NCBI GenBank assembly: GCA_005883615.1
Contig: VBEC01000025.1
Location: 1 to 60,973 of the forward strand
Source of the DNA: Chloroflexota bacterium
GTDB taxonomy: Bacteria > Chloroflexota > Limnocylindria > Limnocylindrales > CSP1-4
Reading direction: 5' to 3'
DNA length: 60,973 nucleotides
A model generated the notes under the pieces. That model had not been told where the DNA came from, searched no databases, and saw nothing but the letters and a program-made list of their open reading frames with translations. A program made the translations under genes and the position numbers. Positions 9,031 through 16,893 of the stretch are shown piece after piece. Numbering within the stretch: position 1 is the first letter of the stretch; the number at the start of each line of letters is the position of its first letter.

Positions 9031-9426
9031 ATGGATACTTCGAAGGAGCGGACGTTACTCGGAGTGCGCTGGCGATTCGGGCTGTGGCCCGAGGATCCTG
9101 AGGAGCGGCGTTCGCGTCGCGAGCGCTTCATGACGGCGACACTCGCGGCGCTCATCGCCGTCGGGGTGGGTCAGCTGGCGGACCTGATCACGTTCACCGG
9201 CATGGTCCGGGTACACGGCCCCGGCGCGGAGGCGAACCCCGTCGCCCGCGCGGCCCTCGACCTCGGCATGCCGGCCGTGGTCAGCCTCAAGCTCATGCTC
9301 ATCCTCCTGGTCCTCACGATCTTCGTGGCCGACGCGCAACGCCATCCCAGGGCAGCAGCGACCCTGGTCACGATCGCGACGGTCGCCGGCCTCCTGGGTG
9401 CAGCCTCGAACGTGGCGACGCTGTAA
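9031..9426 (+). CDS. DUF5658-like integral membrane protein
   Basis: 131 residues, starting directly after the stop of the 48-residue membrane protein. A basic, Arg-rich N-terminus precedes three hydrophobic spans. Span 1 contains GQLADLITFTGMV, followed by the loop GAEANPVARAALDLG and KLMLILLVLTIFVADAQ. The D-x-x-T ... E-x-NP ... G ... K layout resembles DUF5658. No catalytic function is known. Co-transcription with the preceding gene is likely. Confidence 0.55.
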   Translation: MDTSKERTLLGVRWRFGLWPEDPEERRSRRERFMTATLAALIAVGVGQLADLITFTGMVRVHGPGAEANPVARAALDLGMPAVVSLKLMLILLVLTIFVADAQRHPRAAATLVTIATVAGLLGAASNVATL

Positions 9427-9665
9427 GGACGCTGCGAGTCAGCTCAGAGCGGTTCCGCTCCGCGACGACGAGCAGCGTAAGTTGCAATCGACGCCCAAGG
9501 AAGCGCCTGGCACATCCCGTCGCGGCTCACTCGCGTGAATGGCCACCGCTGCTCGGCGTATTCGCGCCTGGGGCCGCCGGGCGAGCCAGGCGTAACCAGC
9601 CTGTAGCGCGGCCGCGACGTCTGCTGAGGCTGACGGAGAGGGCTGTGCGGCATCGTCGCATTGCC

Positions 9666-9684
9666 GAGTCGCCGATGGCGACTC
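9666..9684 (+). promoter_or_regulatory. Leader stem-loop upstream of YggT-like gene
   Basis: GAGTCGCC (9666-9673) pairs perfectly with GGCGACTC (9677-9684) across a 3-nt loop GAT. It lies 26 bp before the ATG at 9710, with the ribosome site ACGAGGAGG between. It could be a 5'-UTR structure or the end of the 283-bp gap; no U-tract follows. Confidence 0.45.
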
Positions 9685-9709
9685 CCCACCTCGAAACGAG
9701 GAGGCTGAC

Positions 9710-10159
9710 ATGGACGATTACGAGCGAACCACGACGCACGAGACGACGACTGAACGACCCGTCGCCGGCGTCCGCCGCGCAACGGTTGTGGACCCGGTGG
9801 ACCGGGACACGGTCGTGGAAACCGCGCACATCGTCCCGGGTCCATCGCCCGCGACGATGCTCTATCGAGTGGTTGGGCTGATCTTCGGGATCATTCAGGC
9901 CGTCATCGTGCTGCGCATCGTATTCCTGTTGCTGATCGCGAACCACGACAACGGGCTGGTCAGCGCCATCCTGGGGATGTCCGACACGCTCGTCGAACCG
10001 TTCCGTGGCATGTTCCGGCTCGACCGCGTTGGCACGCACGCAGGTGCCGTGCTCGACGTTGCGGCGATCGTGGCGCTCATCGGCTGGACTCTCATCGAAA
10101 TGCTCGTCCTGGCCGTCGTCAGGCTCGGCGTACGTGATGACCGTCACGTCGTTGCCTGA
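9710..10159 (+). CDS. YggT family membrane protein
   Basis: 149 residues, ATG with GAGGAGG about 8 bases upstream. A hydrophilic N-terminal ~45 residues (Thr/Glu/Arg-rich) precedes two hydrophobic segments (LIFGIIQAVIVLRIVFLLLI and AVLDVAAIVALIGWTLIEML). Between them sits the family signature ILGMSDTLVEPFRGMF. YggT proteins are small inner-membrane proteins linked in other bacteria to osmotic or division functions. Here it stands alone after a 283-bp gap. Confidence 0.68.
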   Translation: MDDYERTTTHETTTERPVAGVRRATVVDPVDRDTVVETAHIVPGPSPATMLYRVVGLIFGIIQAVIVLRIVFLLLIANHDNGLVSAILGMSDTLVEPFRGMFRLDRVGTHAGAVLDVAAIVALIGWTLIEMLVLAVVRLGVRDDRHVVA

Positions 10160-10186
10160 CCACGGACCGCGAGCTGATCTCCGTCC

Positions 10187-10420
10187 GTGATGATCGACCC
10201 AGGAGCCTTCACCGGCTGGCTTGGCGTGTCACTGCTCGTCCTCGGCGGGCTGGTGGCCGCCTTGCCGGTCGGAACCTGCAGCCAATGCAACCACTGCCGC
10301 GAGGAGCGGCTGCGTAACGAACATGCGCGTCGCGCACGAGACACCCGCGACGGCCTGGCCGGCCAGCTGGCAGTCTGTCCCCGATGCGGCCGTTCCCACG
10401 ACGAGGACATCCCCTGCTGA
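10187..10420 (+). CDS. Small membrane protein with Cys pairs
   Basis: 77 residues from GTG 10187 (ATG follows as codon 2). One hydrophobic span (WLGVSLLVLGGLVAALPVG) is followed by CSQCNHCREE and, 40 residues on, CPRCGRSHDED. Two CxxC pairs could bind one zinc or form a redox site. No family recognised. No strong ribosome site is seen, so the start is uncertain. It sits 27 bp after the YggT-like gene and may share its transcript. Confidence 0.5.
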   Translation: MMIDPGAFTGWLGVSLLVLGGLVAALPVGTCSQCNHCREERLRNEHARRARDTRDGLAGQLAVCPRCGRSHDEDIPC

Positions 10421-10554
10421 TCCAGGCATTTCGTCCTCGGGGATCCAAGGGGCGACCTCCGTCCCCCCGAGGGTTCTCCGACTGCGAGCTAGCTGTAATC
10501 CTTCGCATCAGAGGCCGTGAGCACCTGCGGTAACCTGTCTGGGCGCTATCCTGC

Positions 10555-10812
10555 TTGATGGCCCGCGAGATGCTGAACTCGACCGGCAACCGCCGGCGCT
10601 GGATTCGAACCTTTCCCGTTGCCGACCTGGCCTTCGCGGAGCACGTTCGGGCCCTCGTAGGACGGTTGCGCTCCAGGGAACCCCGAGACCTCGAGGGGGC
10701 CCTGCGCAACCAGTATCCGGAGGCCGTCGTTCATCCGTCCGAGCTGAGCGCGCAGCCGAGCTCTTCGTGGTACGTCTACCGCGACGGTCACTGGTCGCCG
10801 CCCGATCCCTAG
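10555..10812 (+). CDS. Small soluble protein of the WYVYRDG type
   Basis: 85 residues (TTG 10555 or ATG 10558). Basic N-terminus, then FPVADLAFAEHVRALVGRL, LEGALRNQYPEAVVHPSEL and a C-terminal SSWYVYRDGHW. The same order (FP...F.E.VR.ALV, LR...+.R.P.V.V.P...L, AWYVYRDG) is found in the protein at 31745-32020. Both lie beside an OmpR-family response regulator, here convergent with it. Family not recognised; likely a conserved lineage-specific protein. Confidence 0.6.
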   Translation: MMAREMLNSTGNRRRWIRTFPVADLAFAEHVRALVGRLRSREPRDLEGALRNQYPEAVVHPSELSAQPSSSWYVYRDGHWSPPDP

Positions 10813-10905
10813 CAAACGCGCAGACGAAGGCCTGGCGGACAAAAGCAACCGCCGGCCCGGGCGACCAGGCCGGCGATGACGTGTGCCAGATAATCGATGA
10901 CGCCG

Positions 10906-10955
10906 CCGATACGACGAGTAGGCGGACGGCCCGATACGAGGAGTAGGCGGACGGC
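10906..10955. repeat. Two tandem 25-bp repeats
   Basis: CCGATACGACGAGTAGGCGG followed by ACGGC at 10906-10930 is repeated at 10931-10955 with one mismatch (ACGAC to ACGAG). The repeats lie between the convergent genes at 10812 and 10993, in the 3' region of the response regulator. No dyad symmetry is obvious. Confidence 0.75.
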
Positions 10956-10959
10956 GAGG

Positions 10960-10995
10960 GTTCAGCCCGCGTACAGCCGCGTTCAACCGGGTTCA
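10960..10995. repeat. GTTCA direct-repeat array at the 3' end of a response regulator gene
   Basis: GTTCA occurs at 10960 and, after intervals of 11, 10 and 10 bp, as GTACA at 10971, GTTCA at 10981 and GTTCA at 10991, each followed by GCC/ACC. The last copy overlaps the regulator stop codon (10993-10995). A 10-11 bp period matches one helical turn, as in tandem sites of OmpR/PhoB-family proteins, but the location is downstream of the gene. Confidence 0.6.
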
Positions 10996-11781
10996 GCCCA
11001 TGGCGCTCACCGCTCCCGCATCCGACGCCGACGCTTCGGCGGCCATCCCCGACTCCCGGGAGCCATGCAGTTCGGAGGTGTCGGCCCCGCCCGCGTCGAC
11101 GTCGAGCAGGTAGCCGATGCCCTGGAAGGTCTTGATCCGTCCGGGCTCGCCGGGCTTGGCGCCCAGCTTGCGGCGGACGCGGCTCACCCACACCCGGAGG
11201 TATTGCAGGTCGTCCCGGTACTCGGGACCCCAAACCTTCGTCAGCAGCTCGGTGTGGAGGACGACCTTGCCGGCATTTGCGGCAAGGTGCTGCAGCAGGA
11301 GCCACTCCGTCCGCGAGAGCTGGACGAGCTCTCCGCCACGGGTGACCATCCTCCGCTCCAGGTCGATTTCGACGTCGTCGAAGGCCACGATCCCCTGCCC
11401 CGGCGTCGCGCCCGAAGTGCGACGGATGACGGCGCGAACCCGGGCTGCCAGCTCGTCCGGATGGAACGGCTTGGCCACGTAGTCGTCGGCCCCCAGGTCC
11501 AGGCCCTTGGCCTTATCCGCCGTGGAGCCCTTCGCCGTCAGCAGGATCACTGGCACCGGCCGCCGCTCGCGCAGCTGACGCATCACCTCGATTCCGTCGA
11601 GGTCCGGCATGACGATGTCGAGCAGGACGACGTCAGGCCTGACCTCCTCGGCCTTGACCAGCGCGTCCTCTCCGCCGTTCGCCGTCACGACCCGGAATCC
11701 CTCTTCGCTCAGGGCGATCGAAACGAGCTTGGTGATGCGTGGCTCGTCATCGGCCACGAGGATCAACGGTTGCGTGCTCAC
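10993..11781 (-). CDS. OmpR/PhoB-family response regulator (KdpE-like), orphan
   Basis: 262 residues from GTG 11781, selected because GGAGGT lies 6 bases upstream; an open frame continues to 11817. The receiver domain has the acidic pocket DDE, phospho-acceptor VVLLDIVMPD, the Thr/Lys switch LLTAKG and DDYVAKPFHPDEL. The C-terminal winged helix reads LLQHLAANAGKVV, ELLTKVWGPEYRDDLQYLRV and RRKLGAKPGEPGRIKTFQGIGY. Activated by phosphorylation and binding direct repeats as a dimer. No histidine kinase gene adjoins it. An Ala/Ser-rich tail follows the DNA-binding domain. Confidence 0.93.
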   Translation of the reverse strand: MSTQPLILVADDEPRITKLVSIALSEEGFRVVTANGGEDALVKAEEVRPDVVLLDIVMPDLDGIEVMRQLRERRPVPVILLTAKGSTADKAKGLDLGADDYVAKPFHPDELAARVRAVIRRTSGATPGQGIVAFDDVEIDLERRMVTRGGELVQLSRTEWLLLQHLAANAGKVVLHTELLTKVWGPEYRDDLQYLRVWVSRVRRKLGAKPGEPGRIKTFQGIGYLLDVDAGGADTSELHGSRESGMAAEASASDAGAVSAMG

Positions 11782-11920
11782 AGCCACACCTCCAGTGAAA
11801 CCGCTACTGTGCCGCACTGCGTCAAAGGATCGAGCCCGACGGGCGGCGGGTGACGGTCGGTTTCGATCGCTCGGGCGGGCATCCCGCCCGAGCGATCGTC
11901 AGTGATCTCCAAGTGCGCGC

Positions 11921-12169
11921 TCAGTACGACGGCGACGGGCTCGCCGCACTGCTGGGTGCAGCCTGGCTTGGGGCGACGCTGGGCTGCGTTACGGCTGGTT
12001 GACTGGCCGCGGGCGCGGTCTGATTGGGCGACGTGCCCGGGCCAATGCTGAACCACCAGATGAGGGCGACGATGACCAGCAGGATGATGATCCCGAGGAT
12101 CACGCCCATGGCCGAGCCGTCGCGCTCGACGACGACTTCGTCATGATCGTGGTGATACGGATCGGTCAT
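11921..12169 (-). CDS. Small single-span membrane protein with Pro/Ser/Ala-rich tail
   Basis: 82 residues. A His/Asp-rich N-terminus (MTDPYHHDHDEVVVERDG) precedes one strong span (MGVILGIIILLVIVALIWWF) and a low-complexity tail of Ala, Pro, Ser, Thr and Gln. No family is assigned. The tail looks like a cell-wall spanning or exported linker. It lies upstream of, and in the same direction as, the OmpR regulator, with a 139-bp gap. Confidence 0.6.
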   Translation of the reverse strand: MTDPYHHDHDEVVVERDGSAMGVILGIIILLVIVALIWWFSIGPGTSPNQTAPAASQPAVTQPSVAPSQAAPSSAASPSPSY

Positions 12170-12476
12170 GGTTTACGTCCACACCTCTGCGAGTTCCGAC
12201 AAAGGCCCTGGCAGAGCCTGCCGAGAGCCGCCGGCGGCTCGTTTTCGACCCCGGAACCACCGGACTCGAGTGTCTCGATCGGGCATTGGATGCTGCGCGG
12301 GCGGCTCATCCTTCCGCCTTGCAGGGGCGTTGCAATCCCGGTTCGGTGTCGGTTTGCATCCGCGCCGGAAACGGGGATTCACCGGTAATTAGTGCCGGCG
12401 GGGGCCCCGCCCCCATGCCGGTTTGGCGCCGTCACGGTAAGCTTCGGTTGGTTGCGCGACCGAGGAAGGACGAAAA
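12170..12476. other. Divergent intergenic region with TTGCA direct repeat
   Basis: 307 bp between two divergent starts. It holds the direct repeat TTGCA-GGGGCG-TTGCA at 12319-12334, a further TTGCA at 12354-12358, and a GC-rich stem GGCGGG-GGC-CCCGCC around 12398-12412. No open frame in it looks coding. Promoters for both neighbours are expected here but no convincing -35/-10 pair is visible. Confidence 0.55.
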
Positions 12477-13760
12477 TTGCCCGATTCTCGCGCGCTCCGG
12501 ATCGCCCTGGTGGCTCCGCCTCTCGAACGCGTGCCGCCTCGAGCCTACGGCGGAACCGAGCGCATCGTTCACGAGCTCGTGCGTGAGCTCGATCGTCGCG
12601 GCCATGCCGTGACCCTGTTTGCCAGTGGCGATTCCGAGCCGCCTGCCAACGGCCGCCTAATTCCAACGGTCGAGCATGCCCTGCGCCCGACGGGCTTCGG
12701 TGGCGACGCATCGCCGTACTTCTATAGCACCGTGCTGGACGTCCTGCGGCGAAGCGACGAGTTCGATCTCGTGCACGCCCATATCGACTGGCCGGGCATC
12801 CTCCTCGCCCATGTGACATCGGTGCCCGTCGTCAATACCTTCCACGGCCGGATCGACTTTCCCTTCGCGGCGCGCCTCTTCAGCTCCCCGCCGCGAGGGC
12901 TGGTGGCCATCAGCCGGGCGCAGGCACACCTCTGCCCGGATGTTGCCTGGGAGGCCGTCGTCCACAATGGCTTGAACCTGAGTGACGCGCCCTTCGAGCG
13001 GCGCGCCGGGGAGGACCTCTGTTTCGTGGGTCGGGTGGCGCCCGAAAAGGGAATCGTGGACGCGATGGAGGTGGCCAACCTCGCCGGGCGGAAGCTGCGG
13101 ATCGCGGCCAAGATCGGGCCTCGTCCCGACGAGAAGGCCTACTATGAAAACGTCTTCGTGCCCGCCCTCAAGGCGGCCGGAACGAGCGTCGAGTTCCTGG
13201 GGGAAATCGGGCCTCGTGACCGCGATCGCCTCTTCGCCGAGAGCGCGGCCAGCCTCATGCCGGGCTCGTGGCCGGAGCCCTTCGGCCTCGTGGCCATCGA
13301 ATCACTGGCCTGCGGGACGCCCATCGTTGCTCGGCGCGCGGGCGCCTTGCCCGAGATCATCCGTGACGGCGTGGACGGCTTCCTCGCCGACGATCCGCAG
13401 GCCATGGCTTTCAGCCTGAAGCGCATCGGCCAGCTCGATCGGGCAGCCATCCGGGCCAGCGTCCTCGAGCGCTTCTCGGCAGAGCGCATGACTAACGACT
13501 ATCTGGCGGTCTATCACTCCATGCTGGATGTGGACCGGTCGTCCGCGAAGGCGCAACCAACCCTCGGACTCGCAGCCTCGGCGGTGCCGTGGCCCGAGGC
13601 GGGTCGCACGGTCGAGGGCGGCCGGCCGACGCTGCGATCGGCAGTGTCGGCGAGCCTCGGGGAAGGCGCAGGCGCCCTTGCCGGCGCGGGCGCGAAGGTC
13701 AGCTCACCGACGGTGGAGGCTGAGACGGTCGAAGCAGGAACCAGCCGGCGACCAGACTGA
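12477..13760 (+). CDS. Glycosyltransferase family 4
   Basis: 427 residues from TTG 12477, chosen because AGGAAGGA sits about 8 bases upstream. The N-terminal domain starts RIALVAPPLERVPPRAYGG. The C-terminal Rossmann half has FVGRVAPEKGIVDAMEVA and the donor-binding EPFGLVAIESLACGTPIV with ALPEIIRDGVDGFL, which is the GT4 E-x7-E signature. It transfers a sugar from a nucleotide donor to an unknown acceptor (glycan, lipid or small molecule). An Ala/Gly/Pro-rich tail of about 70 residues after the enzyme fold is unusual. The last 62 bases overlap the convergent gene at 13699. Confidence 0.9.
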   Translation: MPDSRALRIALVAPPLERVPPRAYGGTERIVHELVRELDRRGHAVTLFASGDSEPPANGRLIPTVEHALRPTGFGGDASPYFYSTVLDVLRRSDEFDLVHAHIDWPGILLAHVTSVPVVNTFHGRIDFPFAARLFSSPPRGLVAISRAQAHLCPDVAWEAVVHNGLNLSDAPFERRAGEDLCFVGRVAPEKGIVDAMEVANLAGRKLRIAAKIGPRPDEKAYYENVFVPALKAAGTSVEFLGEIGPRDRDRLFAESAASLMPGSWPEPFGLVAIESLACGTPIVARRAGALPEIIRDGVDGFLADDPQAMAFSLKRIGQLDRAAIRASVLERFSAERMTNDYLAVYHSMLDVDRSSAKAQPTLGLAASAVPWPEAGRTVEGGRPTLRSAVSASLGEGAGALAGAGAKVSSPTVEAETVEAGTSRRPD

Positions 13761-14394
13761 CCGCGGCGGGCAGCGCCAGCCACACGAGCAGCCCGACCAG
13801 GATCAACCGGGACGCCCCCAGAGCTCCGAGCTGCCCGTCGACCGCCGAGCCGGCCAACATCTGGCGCAAGCCGCTGACCTCCGTGCGCAGTGCCGACATC
13901 GAGGCTCGGACCGTCGCGATGTCGGTGACGTCGCGGTCCATCGTGGTTGCCAGCGATTCGAGGCTGGTCGACAACGTCCTCGAGCGGGCGGCCACCGTGG
14001 CGAACCGGTCGCCAAGGTCCGCGAACGGGCGGCTGCCCAGCACCGATACGCCGCTCGCCGCCGCGAGCCCCTCCATCGTGGCGGCCAGATCGGTCGTGAG
14101 CTGGGCCGCGTCCCTGGCTGCGCCGCCACCGGATACGACGTTCGCCCCCACGTCCCCGGTAGCCCGGTCGATATCGAGGAAGGCCGTGTCGGCAGCATCC
14201 AACGAGCGCACGAGGGCGTCGCGCTGTCTCTGGATGGTCGTGCCGACGTCGATGACCGCGCCGAGTGAGCCGGCGACCACGATCAACGTGAGGAGAATCA
14301 CGGCGAGCCCGACCAGGCCGTAGGCCGTGAGGATGCCGCCGAGCCGACGCCGTTCGCGGTCGCCGAGTCCCGTCTCGCTGAGCAGGCGAATCAC
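13699..14394 (-). CDS. Membrane protein associated with an ABC-2 exporter, function unknown
   Basis: 231 residues if it begins at GTG 14394, 22 bp after the permease gene; the open frame runs to 14502 but would overlap that gene. There are two hydrophobic spans, near the N-terminus (YGLVGLAVILLTLIVVAGSL) and near the C-terminus (LILVGLLVWLALPAAVSLV). About 140 largely helical, Ala/Thr/Ser-rich residues between them resemble a sensor-like or coiled-coil ectodomain. Not a recognised family. It probably forms an operon with the ATPase and permease just upstream. Confidence 0.6.
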   Translation of the reverse strand: MIRLLSETGLGDRERRRLGGILTAYGLVGLAVILLTLIVVAGSLGAVIDVGTTIQRQRDALVRSLDAADTAFLDIDRATGDVGANVVSGGGAARDAAQLTTDLAATMEGLAAASGVSVLGSRPFADLGDRFATVAARSRTLSTSLESLATTMDRDVTDIATVRASMSALRTEVSGLRQMLAGSAVDGQLGALGASRLILVGLLVWLALPAAVSLVAGWFLLRPSQPPPSVS

Positions 14395-14416
14395 CGACGG
14401 CCGCGCGCTCGAGCGG

Positions 14417-15592
14417 TCATTTCCGGCTAGTCGCCAGATTCCGCCGCAGGACGAGCCACGACAGGATGGATACGCCGGCACCCTCCCCGGCCAGGACCGC
14501 ATAGCGCCAGGGCTCCTCGAGCGTGCCGCGGAGGAGCAGTTCCTGTGCCATCTTGATGCCGTGCGTCACCGGCACGAGGTTCGACGCGGCCTGAACGATC
14601 GGCGAGAACTGGTTCAGCTCCAGGATGAAGCCCGAAAAGAAGACCGAGGCGAGCAGGGCCAGCATCACCAGCTGGACGGCCTGCCGCTCGGAGTCGGAGA
14701 CGACGGAGATCAGCAGGCCAACGGCCAGCGAAGCGAAGATGAGGAGGCCAAGGCCGGCCGCAAGAAGACGCCCATCTCCCAGGAACGAGACGTTGAAGAC
14801 CGCGACCAGCAGGCCCAGGATCAGCGCGGCGACGAACGCTGAGAGCAATCCCAGGGCGAGCATCTTGCCGACGAGTATCTCCGAGGCGCGGACCGGGGCA
14901 ACCCTGAAGATCTCAACGACACCGCTCAGTCGTTCGCGCACGAGGCTCAACGCGGTGAGCGTCATGGCCATGTGCTGCAGTATCAGGGCGAGCACGGCCG
15001 GGCCGTAATAGGTGATCAGCCCGGGCTGGGTCGGAGCCAGGTTGCGTGCCTCGGCGCGGGTCGGGGCGGCGACGATCTCCGGGGGCACGGTCTTCGGAGC
15101 GATCCCGGCGGCTTGTTGCTGTCCCAGGCGGACTGCCTGCTCGATGATCGACCGATTGACGGCCGATGAGAGCTGGCCGGCGAGGGATTCGGCGAGCGCC
15201 GTCTGGACGGGGTCGAGCGTGTCGAAGTCGACCTCGATCACGGATTGCTGTCCGGCGTTGAAGCGCTGCTCCGCGTCGGGCGGTGCGATCGCGACGAGGT
15301 CAACGACGTGGCGGCGAAGCTCCGTCCGTGCGCCCTCGGCGTCGGGGGTCACCTCCGTTATCTCGATACCGTTCCCGCCGAGCCGCTCGTAGAAGCCTGC
15401 ATCATGGGGCAGCTGCGACGCGGCCGGCACGACGACGATTGCCGTGAGCGGAGCCCGGCCGACGTAACCGAATCCGAAGAAGCCCATGATCACGAACGGC
15501 CCGAACAGCAGGCTCGCGATGGCCCCCGGGCGGCGGAGGACCTCGATAATCTCCTTGCCGATGAAAGCGGCGACGCGGGTCAGGAACTTCAA
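14417..15592 (-). CDS. ABC-2 type transporter permease
   Basis: 391 residues. It has an N-terminal span (IASLLFGPFVIMGFFGFGYV), a large external domain of about 170 residues, then five C-terminal spans including the ABC-2 signature segment LVRERLSGVVEIFRVAPVRASEILVGKML. This topology (ABC2_membrane_3, YhgE/DrrB type) is used by exporters of drugs, lipids or polysaccharides. It overlaps the ATPase gene by ATGA, so the two are partners. Confidence 0.88.
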   Translation of the reverse strand: MKFLTRVAAFIGKEIIEVLRRPGAIASLLFGPFVIMGFFGFGYVGRAPLTAIVVVPAASQLPHDAGFYERLGGNGIEITEVTPDAEGARTELRRHVVDLVAIAPPDAEQRFNAGQQSVIEVDFDTLDPVQTALAESLAGQLSSAVNRSIIEQAVRLGQQQAAGIAPKTVPPEIVAAPTRAEARNLAPTQPGLITYYGPAVLALILQHMAMTLTALSLVRERLSGVVEIFRVAPVRASEILVGKMLALGLLSAFVAALILGLLVAVFNVSFLGDGRLLAAGLGLLIFASLAVGLLISVVSDSERQAVQLVMLALLASVFFSGFILELNQFSPIVQAASNLVPVTHGIKMAQELLLRGTLEEPWRYAVLAGEGAGVSILSWLVLRRNLATSRK

Positions 15593-16641
15593 GAGTCTCT
15601 TGCCGTCTCAGCCCCGTCGATCGGCTGCTCCCGCGACCGCTCGACCAGGGCGGCAAAGACCTCGTCGAACGACGGTCGGAATTCGCGCACAAACGCCACC
15701 TTGCCCCCCTCGCTCTCGATTTTCTGCACCAGCCCGGGGGTCGCAACGCCGGCGTTCTCGGTGACCGCCAGGAACTGGTTGGGCCCCCGTTGGCGGACCT
15801 CGAGGACGGCCCGCAGGCCGATCAGCCGGGTGCCGTCGAAGACGTCAGCCGTCTGGATCTCGACGACCTCGCCGCCCAATGCGGCCTGCCGGAGCCCTTC
15901 GGGGCTCGACCGGGCCACGAGGCGGCCGTCCGAGATCAGGACGACCTGGTCGCATTCCTCGGCCTCTGCCACGTATTGAGTCGTGACGATGATGGTCCGG
16001 CCCATGTCGCGAAGCCTGTGCAGCTCCGACCAGACCGACACGCGAAGGAGAGGATCGAGTCCCGCCGTCGGCTCGTCGAGGACGATCAGGGCCGGGTCGT
16101 GTACCAGGGCACAAGCCAGCTCGAGTCGCCGTTGCATGCCGCCCGAGAGTTTGCTCGCCCGCCGGTCGCGAACCCCCCACAGGTCGACCGTCTCGAGGAC
16201 CTCCTGAACTCGACTGCCCCGCCGAAAGAGGAGCCCGAACAGGCAGGCCACGAAGTCGACGTTCTCGCGGGTCGTGAGGTCCGGATAGAGAATGAACGCC
16301 TGCGGCATGTAGCCGACCCGCTCGCGGGTGCGACGGCTGAAGCGTCGCGGTTCCTCGCCCAGCACCCGCACCTCGCCCGAAGTCGGCGCCAGGCCACCGA
16401 TGAGCATGCGAATCGTCGTCGTCTTGCCCGAACCGGACGGCCCGATCACGCCGAGCAGCGAGCCCGGCGGCACCTCGAGCGACACTCGGTTGACGGCTAC
16501 GACCGACCCGAACCTTCGCGTGACGTCGCGCATGGAAACGGCCGGTGGTGCGCTGACGCGCTCCTCCGGCCCCACTGAGACCTCGCGGGCTTCCCGCTCC
16601 GTGGACGGCTGCGGTCGCGCTGCTGCCTGGTCGGACGACAC
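15589..16641 (-). CDS. ABC transporter ATP-binding protein (DrrA/CcmA type)
   Basis: 350 residues from GTG 16641; GGAGG ends a few bases upstream and the frame further up (to 17202) overlaps the divergent topoisomerase gene. A polar N-terminal extension of about 40 residues precedes the nucleotide-binding domain. Walker A is GPSGSGKTT, the Q-loop region is MPQAF, the signature is LSGGMQRR, Walker B is ALIVLDEP and the switch region is TTQYVAEAEECD. A C-terminal extension follows with ...VAFVREFRPSFDEVFAAL, typical of DrrA-like exporters. It powers the permease directly downstream. Confidence 0.9.
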   Translation of the reverse strand: MSSDQAAARPQPSTEREAREVSVGPEERVSAPPAVSMRDVTRRFGSVVAVNRVSLEVPPGSLLGVIGPSGSGKTTTIRMLIGGLAPTSGEVRVLGEEPRRFSRRTRERVGYMPQAFILYPDLTTRENVDFVACLFGLLFRRGSRVQEVLETVDLWGVRDRRASKLSGGMQRRLELACALVHDPALIVLDEPTAGLDPLLRVSVWSELHRLRDMGRTIIVTTQYVAEAEECDQVVLISDGRLVARSSPEGLRQAALGGEVVEIQTADVFDGTRLIGLRAVLEVRQRGPNQFLAVTENAGVATPGLVQKIESEGGKVAFVREFRPSFDEVFAALVERSREQPIDGAETARDS

Positions 16642-16827
16642 GGCGCCTCCCTCCATCAACGGTCGAGCGACCGCCCCGACAGCCTGCCCGCCGCTCGCTT
16701 GCAGTGGCGCGCCGCGCGCAATGTGACGACATACGAGCTCGTGACGAAGCCCTCCCTGAAACGGTGATGTGAGGCATGGCGGGGCCGTCGAGTCGCGGGC
16801 GACGGCACGAAGCGGGGAGGATCCCCT

Positions 16828-16893
16828 GGCGATGGGCAGTACTCCGGCGATGGGCAGTACTCCGGCGATGGGCAGTAACTCGGCGATGGATCC
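16828..16893. repeat. 18-bp tandem repeat, 3.7 copies, at the start of the topoisomerase gene
   Basis: GGCGATGGGCAGTACTCC occurs at 16828-16845 and 16846-16863, then GGCGATGGGCAGTAACTC at 16864-16881 and a partial GGCGATGGATCC at 16882-16893. In the + frame each unit encodes an in-frame ATG (AMGSTP). The repeat lies near the divergent start of the ABC ATPase gene, so it could serve as repeated start sites, a regulatory element or simple slippage. Confidence 0.8.

Noticed and set aside
10595..10615. GGATTCGAACC, resembling the T-loop of a minus-strand tRNA
   Set aside because: The flanking bases do not form a 5-bp T stem, no acceptor or anticodon stem can be built, and the segment lies inside the 85-residue gene.
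10906..10998. Possible CRISPR array
   Set aside because: The repeats are directly contiguous without spacers, only 25 and about 10 bp long, and no cas gene is present.
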